A model generated the notes under the pieces. The model made no database searches, had not been told where the DNA came from, and saw nothing but the letters and a program-made list of their open reading frames with translations. From positions 62,001 through 126,000 of the forward strand of contig NZ_QJRI01000171.1 of the NCBI RefSeq assembly GCF_003254565.1: a stretch of DNA of 64,000 nucleotides, read 5' to 3'. Within the stretch, counting starts at the first letter, position 1; every line of letters begins with the position of its first letter. Both the position numbers and the translations under genes were made by a program. Shown here one piece after another: positions 15,867-24,859 of the stretch. The DNA comes from Flavobacterium nitrogenifigens (GTDB lineage: Bacteria; Bacteroidota; Bacteroidia; Flavobacteriales; Flavobacteriaceae).

Positions 15867-17015
15867 ATGAAAATGAAAAATGTAATTATAACCAGTTTTA
15901 TTCTGGCCTTAGTTTTAAGCAGCTGTGCCGACAAAAATCAGGCTCCTACTGCCCCACCTCCACCGGTTTTACCAGTATTGGCAATCACAAGTGCTAACAC
16001 AACAACTGACTCTGAATACCCTGCTTCTATACAAGGAACTGTTGATGTTGAAATTCGCCCACAAGTAAGCGGAAACCTTGACAGAATTTATGTAGACGAA
16101 GGTGCTTATGTAAGTAAAGGACAAACTTTATTCAAAATTAATGAGCGTCCTTACCGCGAGCAGTTAAACAATGCTTTGGCAAGTCTGCACGCTGCAGAGG
16201 CGGCTTTGATCAACGCAAATTTAGAAGTTGATAAATTGACTCCGCTAGTACAAAACAAAGTAGTTTCTGATTATCAGTTAAAAACAGCTAAAGCTTCACA
16301 AAAAATTGCCGCTGCCAATATCGAACAAGCAAAAGCAATGGTGGGTACTGCTAAAATTAATTTAGGATATACGAATGTAACAGCTCCAGTGAGCGGTTAT
16401 ATCGGAAGACTGCCTAAAAAACAAGGAAGTTTAGTTTCTGCAACAGATGTTGAGCCTCTAACAACTTTATCAGATGTACACGAAGTATTTGCTTATTTCT
16501 CTTTGGGTGAAACTGATTTCATCAACTTTAAAGAGCAATATGCTGGAAATTCACTTGGTGACAAAATCAAAAAATTACCTCCAGTTACTTTGATCTTGGC
16601 AGATAACAATGCGTATCCTCAAACAGGAAAAATCGATATGGTTGATGGTCAGTTTGATAAAACTACAGGCGCGATCACTATTAGAGCAACTTTCCCTAAT
16701 AAAGGCGGCGTATTACGTTCTGGAAACACAGGAAGAATCCGTTTAGGATTAAATCACGACGATGCCATTTTAGTTCCTCAAGCAGCAACTGTTGAAATGC
16801 AAGACAAAGTATTTGTTTTCACTGTAGGCAAAGACAACAAAGTGACTAAAATGCCTATTACAGTTGTAGGCAAAAGCGGTACCAACTATTTAATTAAAGA
16901 AGGTGTAAAAACGGGTGACCAAATCGTGTTAAGCGGTATTGACAAACTTCAGGACGGGCAAGCGATTCAGCCTGAAAAATCAACTAAAGTTGCCGAAGTA
17001 ACTAACAAAAAATAA
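15867..17015 (+). CDS. RND periplasmic adaptor lipoprotein (AcrA/MexA-type)
   Basis: The ATG at 15867 is chosen because it begins a lipoprotein signal (MKMKNVIITSFILALVLSSC, lipidated C20). The longer frame from 15771 runs through an operator. The mature protein of about 360 residues has a Pro-rich linker, the first lipoyl half (VEIRPQVSGNLDRIYVDEGA), a coiled-coil hairpin (about 95-150), the second lipoyl half with VTAPVSGYIGR, a beta-barrel and a C-terminal domain ending KLQDGQAI. It is first in the operon, 12 bases before the permease, in the MFP-permease-OMF order usual for AcrAB-OprM-like pumps. Confidence 0.94.
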   Translation: MKMKNVIITSFILALVLSSCADKNQAPTAPPPPVLPVLAITSANTTTDSEYPASIQGTVDVEIRPQVSGNLDRIYVDEGAYVSKGQTLFKINERPYREQLNNALASLHAAEAALINANLEVDKLTPLVQNKVVSDYQLKTAKASQKIAAANIEQAKAMVGTAKINLGYTNVTAPVSGYIGRLPKKQGSLVSATDVEPLTTLSDVHEVFAYFSLGETDFINFKEQYAGNSLGDKIKKLPPVTLILADNNAYPQTGKIDMVDGQFDKTTGAITIRATFPNKGGVLRSGNTGRIRLGLNHDDAILVPQAATVEMQDKVFVFTVGKDNKVTKMPITVVGKSGTNYLIKEGVKTGDQIVLSGIDKLQDGQAIQPEKSTKVAEVTNKK

Positions 17016-17027
17016 TCAGAAGAAATA

Positions 17028-20000
17028 ATGTTCAAAATATTTATACAAAGACCTGTACTGGCAACCGTAATTTCCATTTTATTGGTAATTCTGGGAGTAT
17101 TGGGTTTAACTAAACTGCCTTTACAACAGTTTCCTGATATTGCGCCTCCATCGGTTTTGGTTACGGCGGTATATCCGGGAGCCAACGCAGAAACGGTTTT
17201 ACGTTCTGTGGCACCTTCTATCGAAGAATCTATAAATGGTGTAGAAAACATGACGTACATGAGTTCTACAGCCAGTAACGACGGTACTTTGGCTATTACA
17301 GTTTTCTTTAAACTAGGAACAGATGCCGATCAAGCTGCGGTTAACGTTCAAAACCGTGTAGCGCAAGCAACGAGCCAGCTTCCTGCCGAAGTTGTACAGC
17401 AAGGTATTGTTACAGCGAAACAGCAAAACAGTTTCATCATGGCAATTGGTATGTACACTGATGATGAAGCAAAATACGACCAAACGTTTGTTGCCAATTA
17501 TGCACAGATTAATATTATTCCAGAATTAAAACGTATTCCGGGTGTAGGTTCTGCCAGTATTTTTGGTGGTGTAAAAGATTACTCTATGCGTGTTTGGTTG
17601 AATCCAACGCAAATGTCTGCTTACAAAGTAACTCCAAACGAAGTTATGGGAGCGATTCAAGACAAAAGTTTGGAAGCGGCTCCAGGTAAATTTGGAGAGC
17701 GAAGCAAAGAAGTTTTTGAATACGTTATTAAATATAAAGGGAAATTAACCAAACCAGAAGATTATGAAAATATTGCTATACGTTCTAATGCAGATGGCTC
17801 AGTACTTCGCTTAAAAGATGTAGCGAGAGTTGAACTTGGTGCTTACTCTTACAACAGTTTAACTCGTTTAAATGGTAAAAAAGGAATTGTAATTGGGGTT
17901 ATTCAGTTAGCTGGATCTAACTCAAATGATATTCAGATTGCCATTAACAAAATGATGGAAAAAGCTTCTAAAGATTTTCCAAAAGGTATTAAACACAATA
18001 TTTTCTATAGTACAAAAGTATCTTTAGACCAATCTATCGAACAGGTTGAGCATACGTTAATAGAAGCTTTTATTCTTGTATTTATTGTGGTATTTATCTT
18101 CTTGCAAGATTTTAGATCAACATTAATCCCGGCCATTGCTGTACCTGTAGCAATTTTAGGAACGTTCTTCTTCATGCAGTTATTCGGATTTTCGATCAAC
18201 CTTTTAACACTTTTTGCCTTAATTCTGGCGATTGGTATTGTGGTCGATGATGCCATTGTGGTAGTCGAAGCGGTGCATGCGAAAATGGAGCATAAACGCT
18301 TGTCTCCAAAAATCGCAACCCATGAAGCAATGCACGAAATAACGGGTGCTATTATCTCGATTACGCTGGTAATGGCTGCTGTATTCCTGCCGGTTGGTTT
18401 TATGGAAGGCTCAACAGGAGTTTTCTATCGTCAGTTTGCCTTTACAATGGCAATTGCAATTGTAATTTCGGCAGTAAATGCCTTAACATTGAGTCCGGCG
18501 CTTGCGGCATTATTCTTAAAAGATAATCACGGAGCACACGATCACGATGCGCCTCACGAGAAAAAAGGATTTAAAGAGAAATTCTTCAGCGCTTTCAACA
18601 GCAGTTTTGAATCGCTTACAAATCGTTACGTTGGCGGACTTAAATTCTTAATCAGAAGAAAATGGTTAAGTTTAGGCGGATTAGCTTTAATTACTTTGGC
18701 AACAGTAGTGATGGTAAAAACAACTCCTGCAGGGTTTATTCCAACAGAAGATCAAGGATTTATTGCAATTGCAGTAAACACACCATCTGGAACATCATTG
18801 GACGGAACTCAAAAAGTAATGACCGAAGCTGAGAATACTTTAAAATCATTAGAAGCTTCAAGATTCGTAACCGCGATTTCAGGTTTCAACTTATTGACGA
18901 ATTCTACAAGTCCATCTTCAGCTGTAATTTTCGTATTGCTTAAACCAAACGAAGAACGCGGAGAAGTAAAAAATATTGACGAATTCATGAATCAGGTTCG
19001 TGGTAAACTAGGCGGAATTTCTGGCGGAAGTTTCTTCGTATTCAGTTTCCCAACTGTTCCAGGATTTAGTAACGTTGAGGCTTTAGATTTAGTGCTGCAA
19101 GATAAAACAGGAGGAAAACTGGATAAGTTCAGTGGAATCTCTCAGGAATTTATCGGAGCATTAATGAAACGTCCGGAAATTGCAGTTGCTTTTACTTCTT
19201 TCAAAGCAGATTATCCACAATTGCAATTGGAAGTTAATGACGAAAAAGCAAATCAATTGGGTGTTAATGTAAAAGACATTTTACAAACCATGCAAGCGTA
19301 CTTTGGTAGTGCACAAGCATCTGACTTTAACCGATTTGGTAAATATTACCGAGTAGTTGTTCAGGCAGATATCGAAGACAGAGCCGATCCAACTGCAATT
19401 GACAGAGTTTTTGTAAAAAACAAAACAGGCGAAATGGTGCCAATAAATACTTTAGTAAAACTGACTCGTATTTATGGTTCAGAAACCGCTTCTAGATACA
19501 ATTTATTTAACTCAATTTCTATTAATGCCATTCCGAAACCTGGATTTAGTTCTGGAGATGCCATTAAAGCGATTGAAGAAGTAGCAAAACAACAATTGCC
19601 TGCAGGTTACGGGTTTGAATTCTCGGGCCAAACACGTGAGGAGATTTCGTCAGGAGGACAATCGGCAACTATATTTTTACTGTGTTTGATATTCGTTTAT
19701 TTCCTACTTGCTGCACAGTACGAAAGTTACATTTTGCCTTTGGCAGTAATCTTGTCAATCCCTGCAGGTATTTTTGGAGTATTCGTTGCTATTGGTTTAA
19801 CTGGAATTGAAAACAACATTTACGTACAAGTTGCTCTTGTCATGCTGATCGGACTTCTCGCCAAAAATGCCATCTTGATTGTGGAATTTGCGGCACAGCG
19901 AAGAAGATCAGGACAAGGTTTAATAGCAGCTTCAATTATGGCAGCAAAATTACGTTTGCGACCAATTATCATGACGTCTCTCGCTTTTGTGGTTGGTTTA

Positions 20001-20192
20001 ATACCAATGATGAGTGCCAAAGGTCCATCAGCACAAGGTAACCATTCCATCAGTATTGGGGCAGCTGGAGGTATGCTTTCAGGAGTAATTCTAGGTTTGT
20101 TTATCATTCCTGTTTTATTCATCATCTTCCAGCATTTACAAGAAAAAGTGAGCGGGAAACCAATCGCTGTAATTCATAACGAAGAAAAATAA
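17028..20192 (+). CDS. RND multidrug efflux permease (AcrB/HAE1)
   Basis: A 1054-residue HAE1-type permease very close to AcrB in length and layout. The N-terminus MFKIFIQRPVLATVISILL is followed by LPLQQFPDIAPP, as in AcrB. TM4 has IGIVVDDAIVVVEAV with D407-D408, the proton-relay pair at the same numbers as in E. coli AcrB. The second half includes the conserved TM10-11 stretch (GLLAKNAILIVEFA) and RLRPIIMTS. It is expected to form a trimer that extrudes hydrophobic drugs from the periplasm. Followed after 3 bases by a 37-residue membrane peptide ORF and then the channel gene. Confidence 0.96.
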   Translation: MFKIFIQRPVLATVISILLVILGVLGLTKLPLQQFPDIAPPSVLVTAVYPGANAETVLRSVAPSIEESINGVENMTYMSSTASNDGTLAITVFFKLGTDADQAAVNVQNRVAQATSQLPAEVVQQGIVTAKQQNSFIMAIGMYTDDEAKYDQTFVANYAQINIIPELKRIPGVGSASIFGGVKDYSMRVWLNPTQMSAYKVTPNEVMGAIQDKSLEAAPGKFGERSKEVFEYVIKYKGKLTKPEDYENIAIRSNADGSVLRLKDVARVELGAYSYNSLTRLNGKKGIVIGVIQLAGSNSNDIQIAINKMMEKASKDFPKGIKHNIFYSTKVSLDQSIEQVEHTLIEAFILVFIVVFIFLQDFRSTLIPAIAVPVAILGTFFFMQLFGFSINLLTLFALILAIGIVVDDAIVVVEAVHAKMEHKRLSPKIATHEAMHEITGAIISITLVMAAVFLPVGFMEGSTGVFYRQFAFTMAIAIVISAVNALTLSPALAALFLKDNHGAHDHDAPHEKKGFKEKFFSAFNSSFESLTNRYVGGLKFLIRRKWLSLGGLALITLATVVMVKTTPAGFIPTEDQGFIAIAVNTPSGTSLDGTQKVMTEAENTLKSLEASRFVTAISGFNLLTNSTSPSSAVIFVLLKPNEERGEVKNIDEFMNQVRGKLGGISGGSFFVFSFPTVPGFSNVEALDLVLQDKTGGKLDKFSGISQEFIGALMKRPEIAVAFTSFKADYPQLQLEVNDEKANQLGVNVKDILQTMQAYFGSAQASDFNRFGKYYRVVVQADIEDRADPTAIDRVFVKNKTGEMVPINTLVKLTRIYGSETASRYNLFNSISINAIPKPGFSSGDAIKAIEEVAKQQLPAGYGFEFSGQTREEISSGGQSATIFLLCLIFVYFLLAAQYESYILPLAVILSIPAGIFGVFVAIGLTGIENNIYVQVALVMLIGLLAKNAILIVEFAAQRRRSGQGLIAASIMAAKLRLRPIIMTSLAFVVGLIPMMSAKGPSAQGNHSISIGAAGGMLSGVILGLFIIPVLFIIFQHLQEKVSGKPIAVIHNEEK

Positions 20193-20195
20193 TAA

Positions 20196-20309
20196 ATGGA
20201 AAACTATATCACAACCATACTTGTCGCCATCATATTTGGCATCGGATATATATCGTACAGAATCTCAAAAGATCTAGAAACTAGAAAAGATACTTGTACA
20301 GAAATTTAA
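20196..20309 (+). CDS. Predicted 37-residue single-TM peptide in the RND operon
   Basis: An ATG three bases after the permease stop opens a 37-residue frame: MENYITTILVAIIFGIGYIS forms one membrane helix, followed by a basic and polar tail (YRISKDLETRKDTCTEI). Size, single helix and position directly behind the permease recall small pump-associated proteins such as AcrZ, though no sequence relationship is claimed. The coding look is good: hydrophobic run, positive-inside tail, clean stop. Confirmation would need conservation across related genomes. Confidence 0.6.
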   Translation: MENYITTILVAIIFGIGYISYRISKDLETRKDTCTEI

Positions 20310-20331
20310 CCCTTTGGGATGAAAAAATATT

Positions 20332-20495
20332 TTAACACATAGAAACATTCCCGATAGCTATCGGGATTGTCTTGAAAAAAGAGAATAAAAGAAACTAGTT
20401 TCCACACATAGCAAACCTATGTGCATTTAAACTAGTGAAACGCCTCTTTAAAAAGCCTTAATCCCGATAGCTATCGGGAATGTTTCTATGTGTTT
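20332..20495 (+). repeat. Dispersed hairpin repeat, copy 3, with a 16-bp palindrome inside each arm
   Basis: Same family as 6077 (ends TTAACACATAGAAACAT and TGTTTCTATGTGTTTAA, core CCACACATAG and GTGAAACGCC). CCCGATAGCTATCGGG is inserted in the left arm (20350-20365) and again in the right arm (20463-20478), at matching distances from the ends. The copy is therefore about 164 bp instead of about 137. It lies between permease and channel genes of the operon. Confidence 0.9.
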
Positions 20496-20538
20496 AAAAA
20501 ACTACACCCAACGGATAAAAAAATTTAATAAAAAGACA

Positions 20539-21957
20539 ATGAAAAATCATATAACCAAAATCGTGACCTTCGCCATTCTGATCACGACTTTAATATCCTG
20601 TAAAGTTTCAAAGGATATTGAAACTCCAAAAGATGCATTTCCTGAAAATTTCAGGAATGCATCGGTTTCGAGTGATACAACCAGTATTGCCGATGTGGAG
20701 TGGAAAAACTTCTTTACAGAAAAAGATATTATAAAATTAATTGATAGCGCTGTTGCGAGAAACAACGACCTTCAGATTGCCGAAAAGAACATCGAAATTG
20801 CGCAATACCGTTTTACACAATCAAAATGGGGAAATGTGCCTCAGGTTAACTTATTTGTAAACGCAAGTACAAGCAATCCGTCTGACAATAGTTTTACAGG
20901 GTTGAATTTAAATCAGGCCATTGGAGCTAAACATATCGACGATTATTCTGCTGGAGCTTCTCTTTCTTGGGAGGCTGATATTTGGGGAAAGATCAAAAAC
21001 CAAAAGAAAGGAGCTTATGCAGGATATCTTCAATCTGAAGAAGTAAAAAAAGCATTACAGACTAATATTGTTGCTAATGTTTCGAGAGGATATTATAATC
21101 TTTTGATGTTGGATGCACAGTTGGATATTGCCAGACAAAATCTTCGTTTAAATGATAGTACAACCAATATTATCAAATTAAAATACGATGCTGGTCAAGT
21201 AACTACTTTAGCAATTCAGCAATCGGAAGCACAAAAATTAAACTCAGCGCAATTGATTCCGTTATTGGAACAAAATATTGCGATTCAAGAAAATGTTTTG
21301 AGTGTTTTGACAGGTTCGTTTCCTGATTCAAAAGAAAGAACAGTAAAATTAAGCGCACTTGAAGTGAAACACAATACAGCAATTGGAATTCCGTCTTCAT
21401 TAGTAAGCAGAAGGCCTGATGTAAAAAGCGCCGAATTAGCTCTTAAGGTTGCCAATGCAAACGTAGGAATCACGAAAGCGGATTTATACCCAGCTCTCAG
21501 AATTACGGCTCAAGGCGGCGTAAACTCTTTTGAAACCAGTAATTGGTTCAATATTCCAGCTTCTTTATTCGGAACTGTTGCAGGTGGTTTAACACAGCCG
21601 CTTTTGAATAACAAAAGACTTAAAACGCAATATAATATCGCTTTAGCAGAAAGAGAAAAAGCAGTTCTATCTTTTAGACAATCAGTTTTAGTTGCCGTAA
21701 GCGAAGTTTCGGATGCTTTGGTAAAAGTGGAGAAATTACAGCAACAAGAAACTTTCTTAAAAGAAAAAGTAAAAACATTACAGCAGGCTATTAAAAATGC
21801 AAACCTATTATTCAAAAATGGTTTAGCAGAATATCTAGAAGTTTTAACAGCGCAAGCAAATCTTTTGCAAAGCGAATTGGAACTTGCTGATATTAAAAGA
21901 CAGCAGCTTACAGCCAACACAGATTTGTACCGCGCCCTAGGCGGAGGCTGGAAATAA
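20539..21957 (+). CDS. OprM/NodT-type outer membrane channel lipoprotein
   Basis: The ATG at 20539 starts a lipoprotein signal (MKNHITKIVTFAILITTLISC, lipidated C21). The longer frame from 20488 lies partly in the repeat. The mature protein of about 450 residues has two OEP repeats: EWKNFFTEKDIIKLIDSAV at the start of the first, LVSRRPDVKSAELALK introducing the second, and LAEYLEVLTAQANLLQSELELADIKRQQL in the last helix. These are NodT/OprM hallmarks. It completes the pump with the adaptor at 15867 and permease at 17028. A weak terminator is visible at about 21999-22034. Confidence 0.94.
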   Translation: MKNHITKIVTFAILITTLISCKVSKDIETPKDAFPENFRNASVSSDTTSIADVEWKNFFTEKDIIKLIDSAVARNNDLQIAEKNIEIAQYRFTQSKWGNVPQVNLFVNASTSNPSDNSFTGLNLNQAIGAKHIDDYSAGASLSWEADIWGKIKNQKKGAYAGYLQSEEVKKALQTNIVANVSRGYYNLLMLDAQLDIARQNLRLNDSTTNIIKLKYDAGQVTTLAIQQSEAQKLNSAQLIPLLEQNIAIQENVLSVLTGSFPDSKERTVKLSALEVKHNTAIGIPSSLVSRRPDVKSAELALKVANANVGITKADLYPALRITAQGGVNSFETSNWFNIPASLFGTVAGGLTQPLLNNKRLKTQYNIALAEREKAVLSFRQSVLVAVSEVSDALVKVEKLQQQETFLKEKVKTLQQAIKNANLLFKNGLAEYLEVLTAQANLLQSELELADIKRQQLTANTDLYRALGGGWK

Positions 21958-21998
21958 TACCCGTTACATTACCCGTTAATTATTTATTTTTTGAGATG

Positions 21999-22034
21999 AA
22001 AACGCTGTGGGACTTAGGTTTCATGGCGTTTTTT
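21999..22034 (+). terminator. Probable terminator of the second RND operon
   Basis: AAAACGC (21999-22005) pairs with GCGTTTT (22026-22032), and ATGAAA/TTTCAT can add to the stem, followed by a T-run. The loop is long, so the call is moderate. Confidence 0.5.
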
Positions 22035-22037
22035 GTT

Positions 22038-22262
22038 TCTTAACCGCAAAGAACGCAAGGGTTTTACGCAAAGGACGCAAAAGTTTTTTTGAGTTTCTCG
22101 CAAAGACGCGAAGTCGCAAAGTTTTTCTCACGCAGATTTAAAAAGATTTTAGCAGATTTGTGAAGATCTTTTATTTATTCTTAAAAATAAATCTGCTTAA
22201 ATCAGCAGAATCTACGTGAAACAAATACTAAAAAAACTTTGCGCCTCTGCGACTTTGCGAGA
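22038..22262. repeat. Nested inverted repeats
   Basis: An outer pair built of ctcgcaaagacgcgaag units (22097-22124 against 22235-22261) encloses a different inner pair of about 32 bases (22128-22159 against 22188-22219, starting TCACGCAGATTT and ending TACGTGA). A further cgcaaaggacgc stretch precedes it. The longer frame of the next gene (from 22239) overlaps the outer arm, so its start is placed at 22332. Confidence 0.85.
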
Positions 22263-22331
22263 GCTATTAAACCAGCTTGCATCAAACAAAAAACTTATCT
22301 AATTTTAGTCTTTCGCAAAAGCAAAAATAAA

Positions 22332-22937
22332 ATGACATCTGACCAACAGAAATACCTCAACAATCTAAAATTATATTTCGAAAGTTACGCTCCCATCTCT
22401 GAAAAGTCATGGAATTTGATTGAAGGCTTGACAGATTTTCAGACAATCAAAAAAGGAGAAATACTACTCGAAAATGGGGAAATCTGCAAAAATATGTATT
22501 TTATTGCTAAAGGAATTCTACGAACTTTTATTACAGACGAACAAGGAAATTTCTATAACAAAAATCTTTTTTTCGAAAACAGGCTTGCATGCTCTAAAGT
22601 TTCATCAATGCTGCAAACTCCTTCCGACTTTACGATCGAAGCTTTAGAAGATTGTATTTTAATCCAACTTAATTACAAAAAATATATCCAGCTGATTACC
22701 GAAAATGATGATCTTAAAAACTTCTACATTGCGTACTTGGAAAAAAACTGGATTATCGAAAAAGAACAAAGAGAAGTGGCGCTAGTAATGCAGAATGCAA
22801 CCGAAAGATATCTTAATCTTCTTGAGACGCATCCGACAATCGCCGATCGTGTTCCATTATTGCATATTGCATCTCATTTAGGGATTACACCAACACAGTT
22901 AAGCCGAATCAGAAAAAGTCTGGAAAAACATTTGTAA
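22332..22937 (+). CDS. Crp/Fnr-family transcriptional regulator
   Basis: About 201 residues from the ATG at 22332. The upstream extension to 22239 is discarded because it runs through a repeat arm. Residues 15-130 form a cyclic-nucleotide-binding-like beta-roll (IKKGEILLENGEICKNMYFIAKGILRTF). The C-terminal helix-turn-helix is PLLHIASHLGITPTQLSRIRKSL near 175-197. The usual nucleotide-phosphate-binding Arg motif is not obvious, as in many Bacteroidota members. A GNAT gene follows 70 bases later in the same direction, with TATATTTG at 22975-22982 as its likely own promoter. Confidence 0.9.
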   Translation: MTSDQQKYLNNLKLYFESYAPISEKSWNLIEGLTDFQTIKKGEILLENGEICKNMYFIAKGILRTFITDEQGNFYNKNLFFENRLACSKVSSMLQTPSDFTIEALEDCILIQLNYKKYIQLITENDDLKNFYIAYLEKNWIIEKEQREVALVMQNATERYLNLLETHPTIADRVPLLHIASHLGITPTQLSRIRKSLEKHL

Positions 22938-23007
22938 ATCAACATATGTAAAGGTTTTTCTAAAAGACCAAATTTATATTTGCTTTATAATTAAAACTTA
23001 TCATAAA

Positions 23008-23739
23008 ATGAACCATATAAATCTTATCAAAGACAATATTGACAATCTGACAACTCTTTGGAAAACTGCAGCCATACCTCTCCTTTCCTACCATCAAAAT
23101 GATTTTTTAGAATTTTCTCAAATCAAAAATGCAGGCTGGCCAAATAGATTATGGTTCAGAGAAGATATTACAGAAAAAGATCTTCAGCAGATTCAGGAAA
23201 CTATTGAAAAAAATCCAGGTTTGGTTGTTCCGTATTGGGATATTTTTGGAAGCAATTCAAATGAAATCTTCGAGAAAAACGGATTTTCAATTCGCAATCA
23301 GCTTGCAGCTATGGCTTTGAAACTCGATCAAAAATTTATGACTCCAAACATTTTAACTTTCAAACGAGTTTTAAATGAAGAAGATGCTAAAACTTGGACA
23401 GACATTTATCCATTGTCTTTTAATTATGTCATCAGCAAGGAAACCTTAGTCCATAATTATGAAAATGTAAAGTACTTTCTGGTTCATTTTGAAGAAAAAC
23501 CTATAGGAACATTGGCACTTTTTCAAACAGAAAACATAATGGGAATACACGGCGTGGGCGTTATTCCAGAAATGCGCAAAAGGGGGTTCGCTGAAGAAAT
23601 CATGAAATTTGCCATCAACAAAGCCATTGATGCCGATTGTGAATATGCGCAACTGCAAGCTTCGGCTTTAGGAAAAGGCATTTATACGAAATTAGGATTT
23701 GAGGATTTGTTTACGATTACGAATTACCAACTGACATAA
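23008..23739 (+). CDS. GNAT-family acetyltransferase
   Basis: A 243-residue protein. The acetyl-CoA-binding motif A of the GNAT fold is at about 180-205: IHGVGVIPEMRKRGFAEEIMKFA, with the R-x-x-G-x-A pyrophosphate loop. It is followed by ADCEYAQLQASALGKGIYTKLGFED, the usual motif B with the Y-x-x-x-G-F end. The N-terminal 140 residues are a divergent partner half. The substrate is unknown. A TATATTTG promoter box lies at 22975-22982, and the gene ends before a perfect-armed hairpin at 23784. Confidence 0.87.
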   Translation: MNHINLIKDNIDNLTTLWKTAAIPLLSYHQNDFLEFSQIKNAGWPNRLWFREDITEKDLQQIQETIEKNPGLVVPYWDIFGSNSNEIFEKNGFSIRNQLAAMALKLDQKFMTPNILTFKRVLNEEDAKTWTDIYPLSFNYVISKETLVHNYENVKYFLVHFEEKPIGTLALFQTENIMGIHGVGVIPEMRKRGFAEEIMKFAINKAIDADCEYAQLQASALGKGIYTKLGFEDLFTITNYQLT

Positions 23740-23783
23740 ATTCCAAGTTTAAAAAATTCCAAATTCCAAACTTCCTCATTTTA

Positions 23784-23885
23784 TGTCATCCTGACGAAGG
23801 AAGGATCACACTCGAAATTCCGCAAAGTAATTCCTACCAATCTTTGTCGAGTCTCTTGTGTGATCCTTCCTTCGTCAGGATGACA
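23784..23885. repeat. Hairpin with two perfect 28-base arms
   Basis: 23784-23811 and 23858-23885 are exact reverse complements over 28 bases (left arm begins TGTCATCCTGACGAAG). The 46-base loop contains ccaatctttgtcgag, a tag shared with the repeats at 10029, 10412 and 14600. The remainder of 23740-24074 shows no gene. TACATTTG at 24029-24036 is a candidate promoter for the next gene. Confidence 0.9.
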
Positions 23886-24074
23886 TTACAAACACGAGTA
23901 AATCTAAACACAGAAATAAAACTCTGAGCCTTTGTCACTTTGCATCTTTGCACCTCTTAAAAAACAATCTTGTCCCAAATGCCCCCAAAATAGTCATAAA
24001 TAGGTATTTTATGAAAAAATAAGAATAGTACATTTGTAATACATTAACTAATAACTATTTAAAACAAATACCCA

Positions 24075-24455
24075 ATGAAGACAACAAAAATTATTTTTTG
24101 GACTACTACTATTCTTATTTTTTTATTTGAAGGCGTTATGCCAGCTTTAACTTCACAGACCGAATTAGCCAAAGAAGGAATCAGACACCTTGGTTATCCA
24201 GAATATTTCGGAAATGCACTAGTCGTGTTTAAAATTCTTGGAGTTTTAGCTTTAATTATTCCGCAAGTTCCTGGAAAAATCAAAGAATGGGCTTATGCAG
24301 GATTTGCATTCGATTTCATTTTTGCATCCATAAGCCACTTCGCAGTTGACGGAATCGGTTTTCAAGGCTTCTTTCCTTTAATCGTTTTTGCAGTTTTAAT
24401 TGTATCGTATGTAACATATCATAAAATACAGCGTTATAAAAACATAGCACTCTAA
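24075..24455 (+). CDS. DoxX-like membrane protein
   Basis: A 126-residue protein with four hydrophobic helices (about 5-25, 46-64, 72-92, 97-117). It contains LFEGVMPALTS, HLGYPEYFGNALVVFKILGVLAL and FAFDFIFASISHFAVDG, which match the short DoxX-like (DUF4870/DoxX_2-type) proteins common next to small stress genes. The function is not established. TACATTTG at 24029-24036 is a plausible promoter. The next small gene starts 13 bases downstream, so the two are probably cotranscribed. Confidence 0.83.
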   Translation: MKTTKIIFWTTTILIFLFEGVMPALTSQTELAKEGIRHLGYPEYFGNALVVFKILGVLALIIPQVPGKIKEWAYAGFAFDFIFASISHFAVDGIGFQGFFPLIVFAVLIVSYVTYHKIQRYKNIAL

Positions 24456-24468
24456 AAATCAAAACTTT

Positions 24469-24681
24469 ATGATTATTGAAGTTTTTAAAACAAATGTTCA
24501 GGAAGAATCTCAATGTCAAGTTATCATTGAGAAGCTTCTTGAGCATTTTCCAAACAGCTCGATCAACTTCGATTTAGAAGATTGCGACAAAATCCTCCGT
24601 ATTCATGCACCTGCCATTTCGAATACAAAAATTATTGCCATTTTAAATTCGCACGGTTACTTCTGCGAAGCGCTTCCTTAA
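24469..24681 (+). CDS. Small HMA-like-fold protein (70 aa)
   Basis: A 70-residue acidic protein with the alternating strand-helix pattern of a ferredoxin-like (HMA-like) fold: MIIEVFKTNV strand, ESQCQVIIEKLLEHF helix, SSINFDLEDCDKILRIH two strands, SNTKIIAILNSHGYFCEAL helix and strand. The CxxC of true heavy-metal-associated domains is absent, so metal transfer is not implied. Proteins of this size and pattern are frequent in Flavobacteriia without an assigned job. Probably cotranscribed with the DoxX-like gene. Confidence 0.65.
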   Translation: MIIEVFKTNVQEESQCQVIIEKLLEHFPNSSINFDLEDCDKILRIHAPAISNTKIIAILNSHGYFCEALP

Positions 24682-24859
24682 AAATTAACACTCCTCAAAT
24701 ACCTGACTTATAGCTTTTTAATAATTTTTATTGTATATTTGAAGGAGTATCATTTCCCCTAATTCTATAAAATTAATTTCGCCAGATAATGTACTGAGGT
24801 TTTCTTTAACCAATCGGTAAAGATTTACTGTCGAGTTTTCAATTTTTAAAATTAAAAAA

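Noticed and set aside
22239..22331. Longer N-terminus for the Crp/Fnr protein
   Set aside because: The extra residues come from a hairpin repeat arm; homologues start near MTSDQQ.
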